Notes under the pieces: generated by a model
Databases searched by the model: none
The model's input: the letters and a program-made list of their open reading frames with translations, nothing else
Told to the model about the DNA's origin: nothing
Made by a program: the position numbers and the translations under genes
Shown here: positions 26,239 through 34,621 of the stretch, piece after piece
Layout of the letters: each line of letters starts with the position of its first letter
Position numbering within the stretch: the stretch's first letter is position 1
Assembly (NCBI GenBank): GCA_947475735.1
Contig: CANJLQ010000007.1
Location: 62,001-126,000 of the forward strand
Reading direction: 5' to 3'
Length of the DNA: 64,000 bases
Origin: Caulobacteraceae bacterium
GTDB taxonomy: Bacteria; Pseudomonadota; Alphaproteobacteria; Caulobacterales; Caulobacteraceae

Positions 26239-27702
26239 GTGGACTTCGACGCCCTGCTGCTTTCGCGGCTCCAGTTCGCCTTCACCGTGGCGTTCCACAT
26301 CCTGTTCCCGGCCTTCACCATCGGGCTGGCGGCCTATCTGGCGGTGCTGGAGGGCCTGTGGCTGAAGACGCGGAACGAGGCGTTCAAGACGCTGTACCTC
26401 TTCTGGGTGAAGATCTTCGCCCTCAGCTTCGGCATGGGCGTCGTGTCGGGGGTGGTGCTGAGCTACCAGTTCGGGACGAACTGGTCGGAGTTCATCCGAC
26501 TGACCGGCGGCGTGTTGGGGCCGTTGCTGGCCTATGAGGTGCTGACCGCCTTCTTCCTGGAGGCGTCGTTTCTGGGTGTGATGCTGTTCGGCTGGAAGAA
26601 GGTCGGACCCAAGCTGCATTTCGCCTCGACCGTGCTCGTCGCCATCGGCACCAGCATCTCCGCCTTCTGGATCCTGTCGGCCAACAGCTGGATGCAGACG
26701 CCCCAGGGGCATCAGATCCTCGCCGACGGCACCATTGTCGCGGTCGATTGGATGAAGGTGATCTTCAATCCCAGCTTTCCCTCGCGACTGGCCCACATGC
26801 TGCTGGCTGCATTCCTGACGACCGGCCTGGTGGTCGGCGCGGCCTCGGCCTTCCACGTGCTCAAGGACCGGGCCAAGGGTGTGAAGACAGAGGGCTGGAC
26901 CGAGAGCCGCATCTCGCTGGTCATGGCGATCGGGCTGGTCGCGGTCCTGGCCCCGCTGCAGCTGGTGGTCGGCCATTGGTCGGGCGAGGTGACGCACAAG
27001 TATCAGCCGTCCAAGACCGCCGCCCTGGAAGGCTATTGGGAGACGCGCGCCGACCAGCCGCTGCATCTGTTCGGCATTCCCGACCGGGAGGCGCAGAAGA
27101 ATCACTTCCAGGTGTCGATCCCCGGCGTCGGCAACATGATCCAGAACCTGCCGCGCGACGAGGTCATCACCGGGCTGGACGCCTATGCACGCGAGGATCA
27201 GCCGCCGCCCTTCATCCCCTTCTTCGGGTTTCGGATCATGGTGGGTCTGGGCCTGCTGATGATCGGCCTGGGGGCCTGGGGCGCTGTTCTGATCCTGCGT
27301 CGCCGGGTCTTCGACAGTCCGTGGTTCCTGCGCTTCTGCGTGGCCATGGGCCCGGCGGGCTTCGTCGCCGTTCTGGCCGGCTGGATGGTGACCGAGGTCG
27401 GGCGTCAGCCGTGGGTCGTCTATGGGGTGCTCAAGACGCGCGACGCCGTCTCGCCGGTGATCGCCAGCCAGGTGGCGACGTCGCTGCTGGCCTATCTGAT
27501 CGTCTACTCCGTCGTCTTCACGGCCGGGGCCCTGTTCATCCTGCGCCTGATGGCGGAGGGACCCGTTGCCGCCCGGACCGAGCCTGCCCCGCGCGGCCAG
27601 CGCCCACCCGGCACGCCGATGGCCAAGGCGCCGGAAGACACTTCGCCCGATGACGACGACACGCCGGATGGTCCCAACGGCCTGAGAGGAGCGACGTCAT
27701 GA
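26239..27702 (+). CDS. cioA: Cytochrome bd-type (cyanide-insensitive) quinol oxidase subunit I
   Basis: Quinol oxidase subunit carrying the haems; reduces O2 to water in the inner membrane. The 487-residue protein has His20 in FTVAFHILFP, the GRQPWVVYGVLKT segment of the CIO branch, and a short Q-loop, unlike E. coli CydA. The start is GTG 26239, with AGGA 8 bases upstream; an upstream GTG at 26176 would add a non-conserved leader. The last ~45 residues form an acidic/proline tail. Its stop overlaps cioB as ATGA. Confidence 0.95.
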   Translation: MDFDALLLSRLQFAFTVAFHILFPAFTIGLAAYLAVLEGLWLKTRNEAFKTLYLFWVKIFALSFGMGVVSGVVLSYQFGTNWSEFIRLTGGVLGPLLAYEVLTAFFLEASFLGVMLFGWKKVGPKLHFASTVLVAIGTSISAFWILSANSWMQTPQGHQILADGTIVAVDWMKVIFNPSFPSRLAHMLLAAFLTTGLVVGAASAFHVLKDRAKGVKTEGWTESRISLVMAIGLVAVLAPLQLVVGHWSGEVTHKYQPSKTAALEGYWETRADQPLHLFGIPDREAQKNHFQVSIPGVGNMIQNLPRDEVITGLDAYAREDQPPPFIPFFGFRIMVGLGLLMIGLGAWGAVLILRRRVFDSPWFLRFCVAMGPAGFVAVLAGWMVTEVGRQPWVVYGVLKTRDAVSPVIASQVATSLLAYLIVYSVVFTAGALFILRLMAEGPVAARTEPAPRGQRPPGTPMAKAPEDTSPDDDDTPDGPNGLRGATS

Positions 27703-28736
27703 GCCTGGACCTCCCTCTGATCTGGGCGGGGCTGATCGCGGTCGCGGTGCTGCTGTACGTGACGCTGGACGGGTTCGACCTCGGCATCGGCATCCTGTTT
27801 CCCTTCGCGCGGTCGAAGGAGGAGCGCGACGTGATGATGAACACGATCGCCCCCGTCTGGGACGGCAACGAGACCTGGCTGGTGCTGGGGGGAGGGGGGC
27901 TGCTGGCGGCCTTCCCGCTGGCCTATTCCATCCTGATGCCGGCCTTCTATCTGCCGATCCTGCTGATGCTCGCCGGGCTGATCCTTCGAGGCGTGGCGTT
28001 CGAATTCCGGTTCCGGGCCAGGAACAAGGGCCGGCGATTCTGGACCCAGATGTTCGCCGGCGGGTCGATCCTGACCACGGTGGCCCAGGGGTTCGTGCTG
28101 GGTGGCTTCATCCAGGGCGTGACGGTCCGCGACGACCGCTTCGCGGGCGGCCAGTTCGACTGGTTCACGCCTTATACGCTGCTCGTCTCGGCCGGACTGG
28201 TCGCGGGCTACGCCCTGCTGGGCGGTGCCTGGCTGATGATGAAGACCAAGGACAATCTGCACGGTGACGCCAAGCGCTGGACGGGCTGGGCCGCGGCGGC
28301 GACGACCATCCTGCTGGCCGCCGTCAGCATCGCGACCTTGCTGATCCACCCCCGGGTCGCGGCGCGCTGGGGCTTCGACCTCGGCGACGGGTTCGCTTTG
28401 GATCTGTCGGCATTGCTGCCGCTCCTGCCCATCCCACTGTTGGGACTGGCAGGCCTCACCCTGGTGTGGGTCATGTCGCAGAGGGGATCGCATCGCTGGC
28501 CGTTCGTCGGGGCCATTCTGGTGTTCCTGTCGGGCTATCTGGGTCTCGCCGTGGGGTTCGCGCCCTATATGGTGCCCTATGCGCTGGACTTCCGTCAGGC
28601 GGCGGCGCCGGACAATGCGCTCGGCCTCATGATCGTGGGCACGGCGGTGATCCTGCCGATGATCCTGGGCTATACCGCCTGGGTCTACTGGGTGTTCCGG
28701 GGCAAGATCGACGAGGAGGCCGGTTATCATCATTGA
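27699..28736 (+). CDS. cioB: Cytochrome bd-type quinol oxidase subunit II
   Basis: Second membrane subunit of the bd oxidase. The 345-residue protein starts with the family segment LIWAGLIAVAVLLYVTLDGFDLGIG and has WDGNETWLVLGGGGLLAAFP and the ending WVFRGKIDEEAGYHH, which is typical of CioB. About nine membrane helices are predicted. It is translationally coupled to cioA and followed by a tiny third subunit gene. Confidence 0.96.
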   Translation: MSLDLPLIWAGLIAVAVLLYVTLDGFDLGIGILFPFARSKEERDVMMNTIAPVWDGNETWLVLGGGGLLAAFPLAYSILMPAFYLPILLMLAGLILRGVAFEFRFRARNKGRRFWTQMFAGGSILTTVAQGFVLGGFIQGVTVRDDRFAGGQFDWFTPYTLLVSAGLVAGYALLGGAWLMMKTKDNLHGDAKRWTGWAAAATTILLAAVSIATLLIHPRVAARWGFDLGDGFALDLSALLPLLPIPLLGLAGLTLVWVMSQRGSHRWPFVGAILVFLSGYLGLAVGFAPYMVPYALDFRQAAAPDNALGLMIVGTAVILPMILGYTAWVYWVFRGKIDEEAGYHH

Positions 28737-28878
28737 GCCTGTTCCCCCGCCGGAGCCGGGCGAGGACGCCGGCCCCCTTTGGAAGAAGCTGGCCTGGTTC
28801 GTGGGCCTGTGCATAGCGGGCGTCACCGTGGTCGCCGCTGTCGCGTACACGCTGCGGAGCTTGCCGTTCATGGGCTGA
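28726..28878 (+). CDS. DUF2474-like small bd-oxidase subunit, non-canonical start
   Basis: A 50-residue product with a proline-rich acidic N-terminus and one membrane helix; GPLWKKLAWFVGLCIAGV and the ending AYTLRSLPFMG match DUF2474, the CydX-like small subunits found after cioB. The frame has no ATG, GTG or TTG before the helix. A perfect GAGGAGG (28713-28719) precedes ATC 28726, ATC 28729 and ATT 28732, which are the only initiation options. The coding end of cioB is overlapped. Annotation pipelines would probably miss it. Confidence 0.7.
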   Translation: MIIEPVPPPEPGEDAGPLWKKLAWFVGLCIAGVTVVAAVAYTLRSLPFMG

Positions 28879-28884
28879 GGCGCG

Positions 28885-29769
28885 ATGGTCGCGGCCATGT
28901 CCAGCGTCCTGATCCTCGCCGCCCTCGCCACTGTCCAGACCGCCGCGCCGCCCCAGAGCACGGCCAGCGATCTGACGCGGATGCTGAACGGTGCTCCGCC
29001 CGCCGCCTCACGACCTGTCGCCCCGGCCACCCGGACGACGCCAGCGCCTTCGCCCGTTGTGTCATCGGCCCCGGCAGCGACAACACCGCTGTTCACGCGG
29101 ACAACGCCTGCTCCGACAGCGGTGGGGGCCCCGTCGCCTGCGGCAACGCGACCGGCCGCTTCGCCGGTGCCGACACCGGCGGCGGCCCCGACCGCACCTG
29201 CTGCGACCCGCCCCGCCTCGACGGTGACGCCACCTGCGACGCGACCCGCGACCGCGCCATCAACGGCTGCCACTACGGGCGCGCAGCCTGCCGCTCTACC
29301 TGTGACCCGACCGACCGTGGTCCCTCCCGCCGCGACAACGCCCGTCGTGGCAACGCCGGCTCCCGCTCCGGCGGCCGCGCCAGCCGAGCCAGCCCCGCCG
29401 CCGCCGACCGTGCTGAACGCTTCGGCCCTCGCGGCCCTGCCGTTTTCGCTGGAGCTGCCCGCCGGGGTGACGGTGACGACGGGGCGTCCTGGCCCGAACT
29501 TCAACGTCTGGACAGTCCGGCGGGGCGAGCGGTCGCTGGTGATGATCTATGCGGGGCCGGTCTCCCAGTTTCCAATCTACTCCGGCGAGATGGTCGAGGC
29601 CGGCGGACGCGCGTCGATTGTCGCGAACGAAGAGGGGCGGCGCGTGGCGCTGGAGCACCTGTTCACCCGCACCGCCGCGCCGCAGGAGATCCACGTCTGG
29701 ATCGCCAGCGTCGAGGGCCAGGATCGCCTGCTGGCCGAACGGATCGCCCAGAGCGTGGACCCGCGCTAG
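28885..29769 (+). CDS. Exported protein with long Pro/Ala/Thr-rich linker, unknown
   Basis: A 294-residue protein. A hydrophobic N-terminus (about 6-22) reads as a signal peptide or anchor. Residues about 30-175 are almost only Ala, Pro and Thr with a recurring ATRPA/TTPAP flavour. The C-terminal ~115 residues form a folded domain (LPFSLELPAGVTV to AERIAQSVD) with no motif I recognise. It starts 7 bp after the cio small subunit. Its TAG stop is shared with the convergent gene as CTAG. The proline-rich part would need EF-P, which is encoded in the window. Confidence 0.75.
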   Translation: MVAAMSSVLILAALATVQTAAPPQSTASDLTRMLNGAPPAASRPVAPATRTTPAPSPVVSSAPAATTPLFTRTTPAPTAVGAPSPAATRPAASPVPTPAAAPTAPAATRPASTVTPPATRPATAPSTAATTGAQPAALPVTRPTVVPPAATTPVVATPAPAPAAAPAEPAPPPPTVLNASALAALPFSLELPAGVTVTTGRPGPNFNVWTVRRGERSLVMIYAGPVSQFPIYSGEMVEAGGRASIVANEEGRRVALEHLFTRTAAPQEIHVWIASVEGQDRLLAERIAQSVDPR

Positions 29770-30170
29770 GCCCGCCGAACCGGCGTGTCCGGGGTGCCGA
29801 GCCTAAGGCCGCGCTTGCCCGCGAAGACCAGCACCTCCTGCGCCTCGGCGGCGGCCCAGCGACGAAGCTGGGCTTCGTACGGCGCGCGTCGCCAGTCGTG
29901 GGGGCGGGCGGCGTCGCATTCCACGATCAGGCGGTGACCGCCCTGTTCAGAGTGCAGGACGAAGCCGGAGACGGTCGGTTTCCAGTCGTCGCCCAGCGCC
30001 TCGGTCAGGAGCCAGAGGCAGTTGAAGACGCGGCAGTCGGCGGGTCGATCATCGTAGATGGCGCAGCCGGTCGTCTTGCCGAAGTGGCGGCACCAGCGGC
30101 CCGCGGGCTTCTCGAGGGCGGTGACGCCCATGAGCTTGCAGCACAGGCCGCAGTCGCCGCACGCCTTCAT
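29766..30170 (-). CDS. YkgJ-type cysteine cluster protein
   Basis: The 134-residue protein has CGDCGLCCKL at residues 4-13, then WCRHFGKTTGCAIYDDRPADCRVFNC, giving eight or nine cysteines in the pattern of the YkgJ/UPF0153 zinc- or iron-binding family. The second block is cut here as WCRHF and GCAIYDDRPADCR. Function is unknown for the family. Its start overlaps the stop of the VOC gene as ATGA, so the two are expressed together. Confidence 0.88.
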   Translation of the reverse strand: MKACGDCGLCCKLMGVTALEKPAGRWCRHFGKTTGCAIYDDRPADCRVFNCLWLLTEALGDDWKPTVSGFVLHSEQGGHRLIVECDAARPHDWRRAPYEAQLRRWAAAEAQEVLVFAGKRGLRLGTPDTPVRRA

Positions 30171-30508
30171 CCGCCCTCGGACCAGACCGCCAGTTCGTTG
30201 CCGGACGGGTCACGGAAATGGAAACGGCGCCCGCCGGGGAAGTCGAAGACGGGCTTCACGATCGTTCCGCCGGCGGCCTCGACCCTGGCCAGCATGGCAT
30301 CCAGGTCCTGGGCATAGAGGACGGGCAGGGGGGCCTGGAGACCGTCCGAGTCGGCGTCGAACCCGCCGTTCAGCCCCTCGTCGAAGGCCGCGTAGCTGGG
30401 GCCGTAATCCTGAAACACCCAGCCGAAGGCTGCCTCGTAGAAAGTCCTGGTGGCGGGGATGCCCGACGAGGGCAGTTCCAGATAGTCGAGTTTTCCGTCG
30501 CTTCGCAT
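30167..30508 (-). CDS. VOC family (glyoxalase-like) protein
   Basis: A 113-residue single vicinal-oxygen-chelate domain: KLDYLELPSSG, a middle FYEAAFGWVFQDYG and the ending FHFRDPSGNELAVWSEGG are the usual beta-alpha-beta-beta-beta marks. The reaction is unknown; many members of this size are dioxygenase-like or resistance proteins without assigned substrate. ATG 30508 gives the normal start. It is coupled to the YkgJ-type gene. Confidence 0.88.
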   Translation of the reverse strand: MRSDGKLDYLELPSSGIPATRTFYEAAFGWVFQDYGPSYAAFDEGLNGGFDADSDGLQAPLPVLYAQDLDAMLARVEAAGGTIVKPVFDFPGGRRFHFRDPSGNELAVWSEGG

Positions 30509-30703
30509 TGTCGTGATCCGATCAAGAAGCCGCCGGAAACCGGCTTGCCACGACGCGAAACTCCAAGCAATCTTGCGAACGACTCTCAAACGCAGGTGCG
30601 CCGGTGATCGTTCTGTCGACAGGTCCTGAAGCCCTTGTCCGTCTCATGCAGACGGCCAGGCGAACGGCCGCGCCGCCGCCGCCCAAACCTGTGGATCGCG
30701 TGA

Positions 30704-31684
30704 TCAGGCGCTGAGCCAGCCGTTGCGGCGTCCGAAGGCGAGGACCAGGTTGGGCCAGACGGCGGCGGGCTTTCCGGCGATCAGCCGGATGCCGAAGCCG
30801 TGGCCGCCTTCTTGGAACAGATGGGCCTCGGACACGACGCCGGCCGCGCGCAACGTGGACAGCAGCATCAGGCTGTTGTCGGGCGGCACGCTGGTGTCGT
30901 CCATCGCGTGGATCAGGACAGTGGGGGCCGCGCCGGCCCAGTCCATCCGCTCCAGCGACCACGCCGCGATGCGTTCGGGCCCGGGCGCATCGCCCAGCAG
31001 GTGCAGGCGCGATCCGGCGTGGGCATGGGGATCCGCCATGGTCACGACGGGATACAGCAGGACGGTCAGGTCCGGCCGGAACGACACCTCATCGGACGCG
31101 TCGATCGCCGCATAGGTGGCGTCCGACCGGGCGGCGAGCAGGCCCGTGAGATGGCCGCCGGCCGAGCCACCCAGGCTGGCGATGCGGCCCGGATCGACGC
31201 CGAAATCGGCTGCGCGGGCGCGGATGATGCGCATCGCGCGCTGGGCGTCCTGCAGCGGAGCATCCGGCCCGGCGGCCCAGCCGTCGGCGGGCAGGCGATA
31301 GCGCAGCACGAAACAGGTGACGCCGGCGGCGGCGAAGACCCGGGCGACGTCCAGCCCCTCCTTGTCGACCACGGACCAGCGGTAGCCGCCGCCCGGGATC
31401 AGCAGGATCGCCGCGCCGTTCGGACGCTCGGGCCGCATGACCGTCAGGATCGGGTCGGTTGTGTATTGCGCATAGCGGTCGTGGAAGGCCGGATCGGTCG
31501 AGCGTTCGGGCACGATGGCGGCGACGGTCACGCCCTCGCCGCCGGGCGCGCCGGCGGGCCAGAGGCGGACTGTCTCGGTCGGGTCCGGAGGGGCGATCGC
31601 AGGCACGGTCTGGCGCGCGAGGGCGGGCTGGGCGGCGGTCGCCAGCATGCCCGCGCCGATCAGGCTGCGCCGGTCCAGGGTCAT
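30704..31684 (-). CDS. Tat-exported alpha/beta hydrolase (acetyl-esterase type)
   Basis: The 326-residue protein has an N-terminal LDRRSLIGAG twin-arginine signal and cleavage region ALARQ. The esterase core carries an LLIPGGGYRW oxyanion-hole motif, the nucleophile GGSAGGHL, Asp in HAMDDTSVP and His in EGGHGFG. This is the BD-FAE / acetylxylan-esterase-like branch. It may remove acetyl groups from plant polysaccharides, but no other such genes are nearby. Its start overlaps the thiolase stop as ATGA. Confidence 0.88.
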   Translation of the reverse strand: MTLDRRSLIGAGMLATAAQPALARQTVPAIAPPDPTETVRLWPAGAPGGEGVTVAAIVPERSTDPAFHDRYAQYTTDPILTVMRPERPNGAAILLIPGGGYRWSVVDKEGLDVARVFAAAGVTCFVLRYRLPADGWAAGPDAPLQDAQRAMRIIRARAADFGVDPGRIASLGGSAGGHLTGLLAARSDATYAAIDASDEVSFRPDLTVLLYPVVTMADPHAHAGSRLHLLGDAPGPERIAAWSLERMDWAGAAPTVLIHAMDDTSVPPDNSLMLLSTLRAAGVVSEAHLFQEGGHGFGIRLIAGKPAAVWPNLVLAFGRRNGWLSA

Positions 31685-32862
31685 GCGATCTCGACGGCCA
31701 GGGCCACGGCTTCGCCGCCACCGATGCAGAGCGACGCCATGCCCTTTTTGCCGCCGCGCGCCTGAAGCGCCGCCAGCAGGGTGGTCAGGACGCGCGCGCC
31801 GGACGCGCCGATGGGATGGCCGAGGGCGGTCGCGCCGCCGTTCACGTTCAGCCGGGCGTGGTCGATGCCCATCTCCTGCATGGCGATCATGGGCACGACG
31901 GCGAAGGCCTCGTTGATCTCCCACAGATCGACGTCCTCGACGGTCCAGCCGGCCTTCTTCAGCGCCTTCTGCATGGCGGGGACGGGCGCGGTGGTGAACA
32001 GGCCCGGCTCATGGGCGTGGGCGGCGTGGGACACTATCCGTGCGACGATCGGCAGCCCCAGCGCCTTGGCCACGCTCTCACGCGTCATGACCAGAGCGGC
32101 GGCGCCGTCCGAGATGGACGAGGCGTTGGCGGCGGTGATGGTGCCGTCCTTGGCGAAGGCGGGCTTCAGGGTCGGGATCTTCTCCGGCATGGCCTTGCCG
32201 GGCTGTTCGTCCTCGGAGACGGTGACGGTGCCCTTGCGGCCCGCGACCTCGACCGGGACGATCTCGGCGGCGAAGGCCCCGCTCTCGATGGCGGATCGCG
32301 CGCGGCTGAGGCTTTCCAGCGCATAGGCATCCTGGGCTTCCCGCGTGAACTGATAGGTGCGGGCCGAGTCCTCGGCGAAGGCTCCCATCAACTTGCCGGG
32401 CGTATAGGCGTCCTCCAGCCCGTCCATGTACATGCTGTCGACCAGCACATCGTGGCCGATGCGCGCGCCGCCCCGGTGTTTGGTCATGAGGTAGGGCGCG
32501 CCGGTCATGCTCTCCATGCCACCCGCGACGATGATGTCCGCGCTACCTGCGGCGAGACTGTCCGAGGCCATCATAACGGCCTGAAGGCCCGATCCGCACA
32601 TCTTGTTGACCGTCGTGGCCTCGACATGCTGACCCAGACCCGCGCCGATGGCGGCCTGACGCGCCGGGGCCTGGCCGAGGCCGGCGGGCAGGACGCAGCC
32701 CATGACGATCTGCTCGATCCTGTCCGGCGACAGGCCGGCGCGTTCGACCGCCGCCTTGACCGCCGTGGCGCCCAGTTCGGTCGCCTTGACGCCGGTGAAG
32801 GCCCCCTGGAAGCCGCCCATTGGGGTGCGGGCAAAGGCGACGATGACGACGGGATCGGACAT
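31681..32862 (-). CDS. Acetyl-CoA C-acyltransferase (thiolase)
   Basis: The 393-residue thiolase has the nucleophile Cys in NKMCGSGLQAV (about residue 88), the GHPIGASGAR His motif and the C-terminal Cys in SLCIGGGEAVAL. The length and motifs fit biosynthetic acetoacetyl-CoA thiolases (AtoB/PhaA type); no phaB or phaC is adjacent. The gene is translationally coupled to a downstream esterase. Confidence 0.95.
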   Translation of the reverse strand: MSDPVVIVAFARTPMGGFQGAFTGVKATELGATAVKAAVERAGLSPDRIEQIVMGCVLPAGLGQAPARQAAIGAGLGQHVEATTVNKMCGSGLQAVMMASDSLAAGSADIIVAGGMESMTGAPYLMTKHRGGARIGHDVLVDSMYMDGLEDAYTPGKLMGAFAEDSARTYQFTREAQDAYALESLSRARSAIESGAFAAEIVPVEVAGRKGTVTVSEDEQPGKAMPEKIPTLKPAFAKDGTITAANASSISDGAAALVMTRESVAKALGLPIVARIVSHAAHAHEPGLFTTAPVPAMQKALKKAGWTVEDVDLWEINEAFAVVPMIAMQEMGIDHARLNVNGGATALGHPIGASGARVLTTLLAALQARGGKKGMASLCIGGGEAVALAVEIA

Positions 32863-32927
32863 GGGTGACTCTCTAGTGCTCGGAGCGGATGTAGCGTCGG
32901 GTCAGCCCGATTGCGAGGGGAGCGAGA

Positions 32928-33983
32928 TCACCTGCGGAAAAGCAGGCTCCCATCTCCGTAGGAGTAGAACCGGTAGCCCGTCGCCACCGCGTGGGCGTAG
33001 GCCGCCTTCATTGTGTCCAGCCCAGCGAAGGCGCTGACCAGCATGAACAGGGTCGACTTCGGCAGGTGAAAGTTGGTCATCAGCACATCGGCGGCGAGGA
33101 AGGCGTAGCCGGGGGTGATGAAGATGGCGGTGTCCCCATGGAAGGGCTGGATCACGCCATCTGGCGTGGCGGCGGATTCGAGCAGGCGCAGCGAGGTGGT
33201 GCCGACGCAGACAATGCGGCCGCCGGCCGCGCGGACGGCGTTGAGAGCGGCGGCGGTCTCGGGCGACACCGTGCCCCATTCGGAATGCATCCGGTGATCG
33301 GCGGTGTCGTCGGCCTTGACCGGCAGGAAGGTGCCCGCACCGACGTGCAGCGTCACGGCATGGGTCGAGACGCCCTTCGCCCGGATGGCGTCCAGCAGGG
33401 CAGGCGTGAAGTGCAGGCCCGCAGTGGGGGCGGCGACGGAGCCGTCATGCTGGGCGAAGACGGTCTGATAGTCCGACCAATCGCGGTCGTCCTCGGGGCG
33501 TTTCGCGGCGATGTAGGGCGGCAGGGGCATGACTCCGACCTGGCGGATGGCGTCGTCCAAGGCAGGACCGGAGGCGCCGAAGCGCAGGGTGACCAGGCCA
33601 TCGTCGGACTTGGCGGTGACGGTGGCCGTCAGGGTCTGGAAGACGATCCGGTCTCCGACCTTGATCCGCTTGCCGGGCTTCATGAAGACGGACCAGACGT
33701 CGGGCGCGTCGCGGTGATGCAGGGTGGCCTCGACCGCGACGGTCAGGGTCTGATCGTCGGGGCCAGGCCGCTCGCGGACCCCCGAAAGGCGGGCGGGGAT
33801 GACGCGGGTATCGTTGAACACCAGGGCGTCGCCAGACCGCAGGAAGTCGGGCAGATCGCGGATCGTGCGGTCGGTGAGGGTACCGCCCTGGACGACCAGC
33901 AGGCGGGCACTGTCGCGCGGCTCGGCGGGGCGCAGCGCGATGCGGTCCTCGGGAAGGTCGAAGTCGAAGTCGGCGGTGCGCAT
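32928..33983 (-). CDS. queA: S-adenosylmethionine:tRNA ribosyltransferase-isomerase QueA
   Basis: Forms epoxyqueuosine at the wobble position of tRNAs with GUN anticodons. The 351-residue protein has [14 protein letters not shown] at its start, [22 protein letters not shown] and [13 protein letters not shown], all conserved in QueA. The tRNA-Asp(GUC) encoded later in the window is one of its substrates. tgt is not in the window. Confidence 0.97.
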   Translation of the reverse strand: MRTADFDFDLPEDRIALRPAEPRDSARLLVVQGGTLTDRTIRDLPDFLRSGDALVFNDTRVIPARLSGVRERPGPDDQTLTVAVEATLHHRDAPDVWSVFMKPGKRIKVGDRIVFQTLTATVTAKSDDGLVTLRFGASGPALDDAIRQVGVMPLPPYIAAKRPEDDRDWSDYQTVFAQHDGSVAAPTAGLHFTPALLDAIRAKGVSTHAVTLHVGAGTFLPVKADDTADHRMHSEWGTVSPETAAALNAVRAAGGRIVCVGTTSLRLLESAATPDGVIQPFHGDTAIFITPGYAFLAADVLMTNFHLPKSTLFMLVSAFAGLDTMKAAYAHAVATGYRFYSYGDGSLLFRR

Positions 33984-34048
33984 GGCGTCGGCGAATGGCC
34001 ACGCGAGACGAGCGCGGTCAAGCGCAGGTCTCGCTCACGTGGCTCAGG

Positions 34049-34525
34049 CTATCGCAGCTTGGTCAAACCAAGCTCGCGCGCGGCGTTCGGGCCGCGAGCA
34101 ATCTGGCTCTCCGGATATCTGACGCCATCACAAGCGACCCCGGCCAAGAGATCCCACGTCTGGTTCCGCTGGATCGGCTCGATTGGCTCCGGCCCAAACG
34201 ATGCAACCCAACGTCCCGAATGCTGGAAAGCATGGACGGCCCGAGTGGTTACAGTTCGCGCAGAGCAGTCGATGTCCAGTTCTGTAATATCTTGCTGGAT
34301 TGGACCGTTCGGGCTCGGAATCGGGTCTGCATAGATCCGGTAGTTTGTGAGCGAAGCCACATCGCCAGATCGAGTCAGGGTGTCCATCACGGCGAAGTTG
34401 GCCGCCTGGGCGTTGCCCCCGAATAGCATATACTCTCCCTCCGGAAGGCGAGCGCTCTGAGCTTCGCAGGCCGAACTTGGAAGGACCAGCGCGGAAGTCA
34501 TCAGAGCGGCAGCTATACGTTGCAT
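34049..34525 (-). CDS. Secreted protein of unknown function, possibly surface-adhesin-E-like
   Basis: The 158-residue precursor has a signal peptide (about 1-23, SSACEAQSA). The mature part holds a DIDCSARTVTTRAVHAF segment and later ACDG, a two-cysteine pattern that recalls the surface-adhesin protein E family, but I cannot confirm it. Codon use and base composition look less GC-rich than in the neighbours, which may mean a recent arrival or weak expression. It is divergent from lysK. Confidence 0.6.
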   Translation of the reverse strand: MQRIAAALMTSALVLPSSACEAQSARLPEGEYMLFGGNAQAANFAVMDTLTRSGDVASLTNYRIYADPIPSPNGPIQQDITELDIDCSARTVTTRAVHAFQHSGRWVASFGPEPIEPIQRNQTWDLLAGVACDGVRYPESQIARGPNAARELGLTKLR

Positions 34526-34621
34526 GATTCAGCTCCGGATTGCGCGCGAGCCTTAACACTCTTGGGCTTCTTGTGCGAGCAGTCGTTGACGCCCCCCGGC
34601 TCAACCGCCAAACCCGCGCCC

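Noticed and set aside
27504..29504. Long minus-strand open frame opposite cioB and the Pro-rich gene
   Set aside because: Explained by the Ala/Pro/Thr-rich coding on the other strand, which reads as Gly/Ala/Val-rich on this one.
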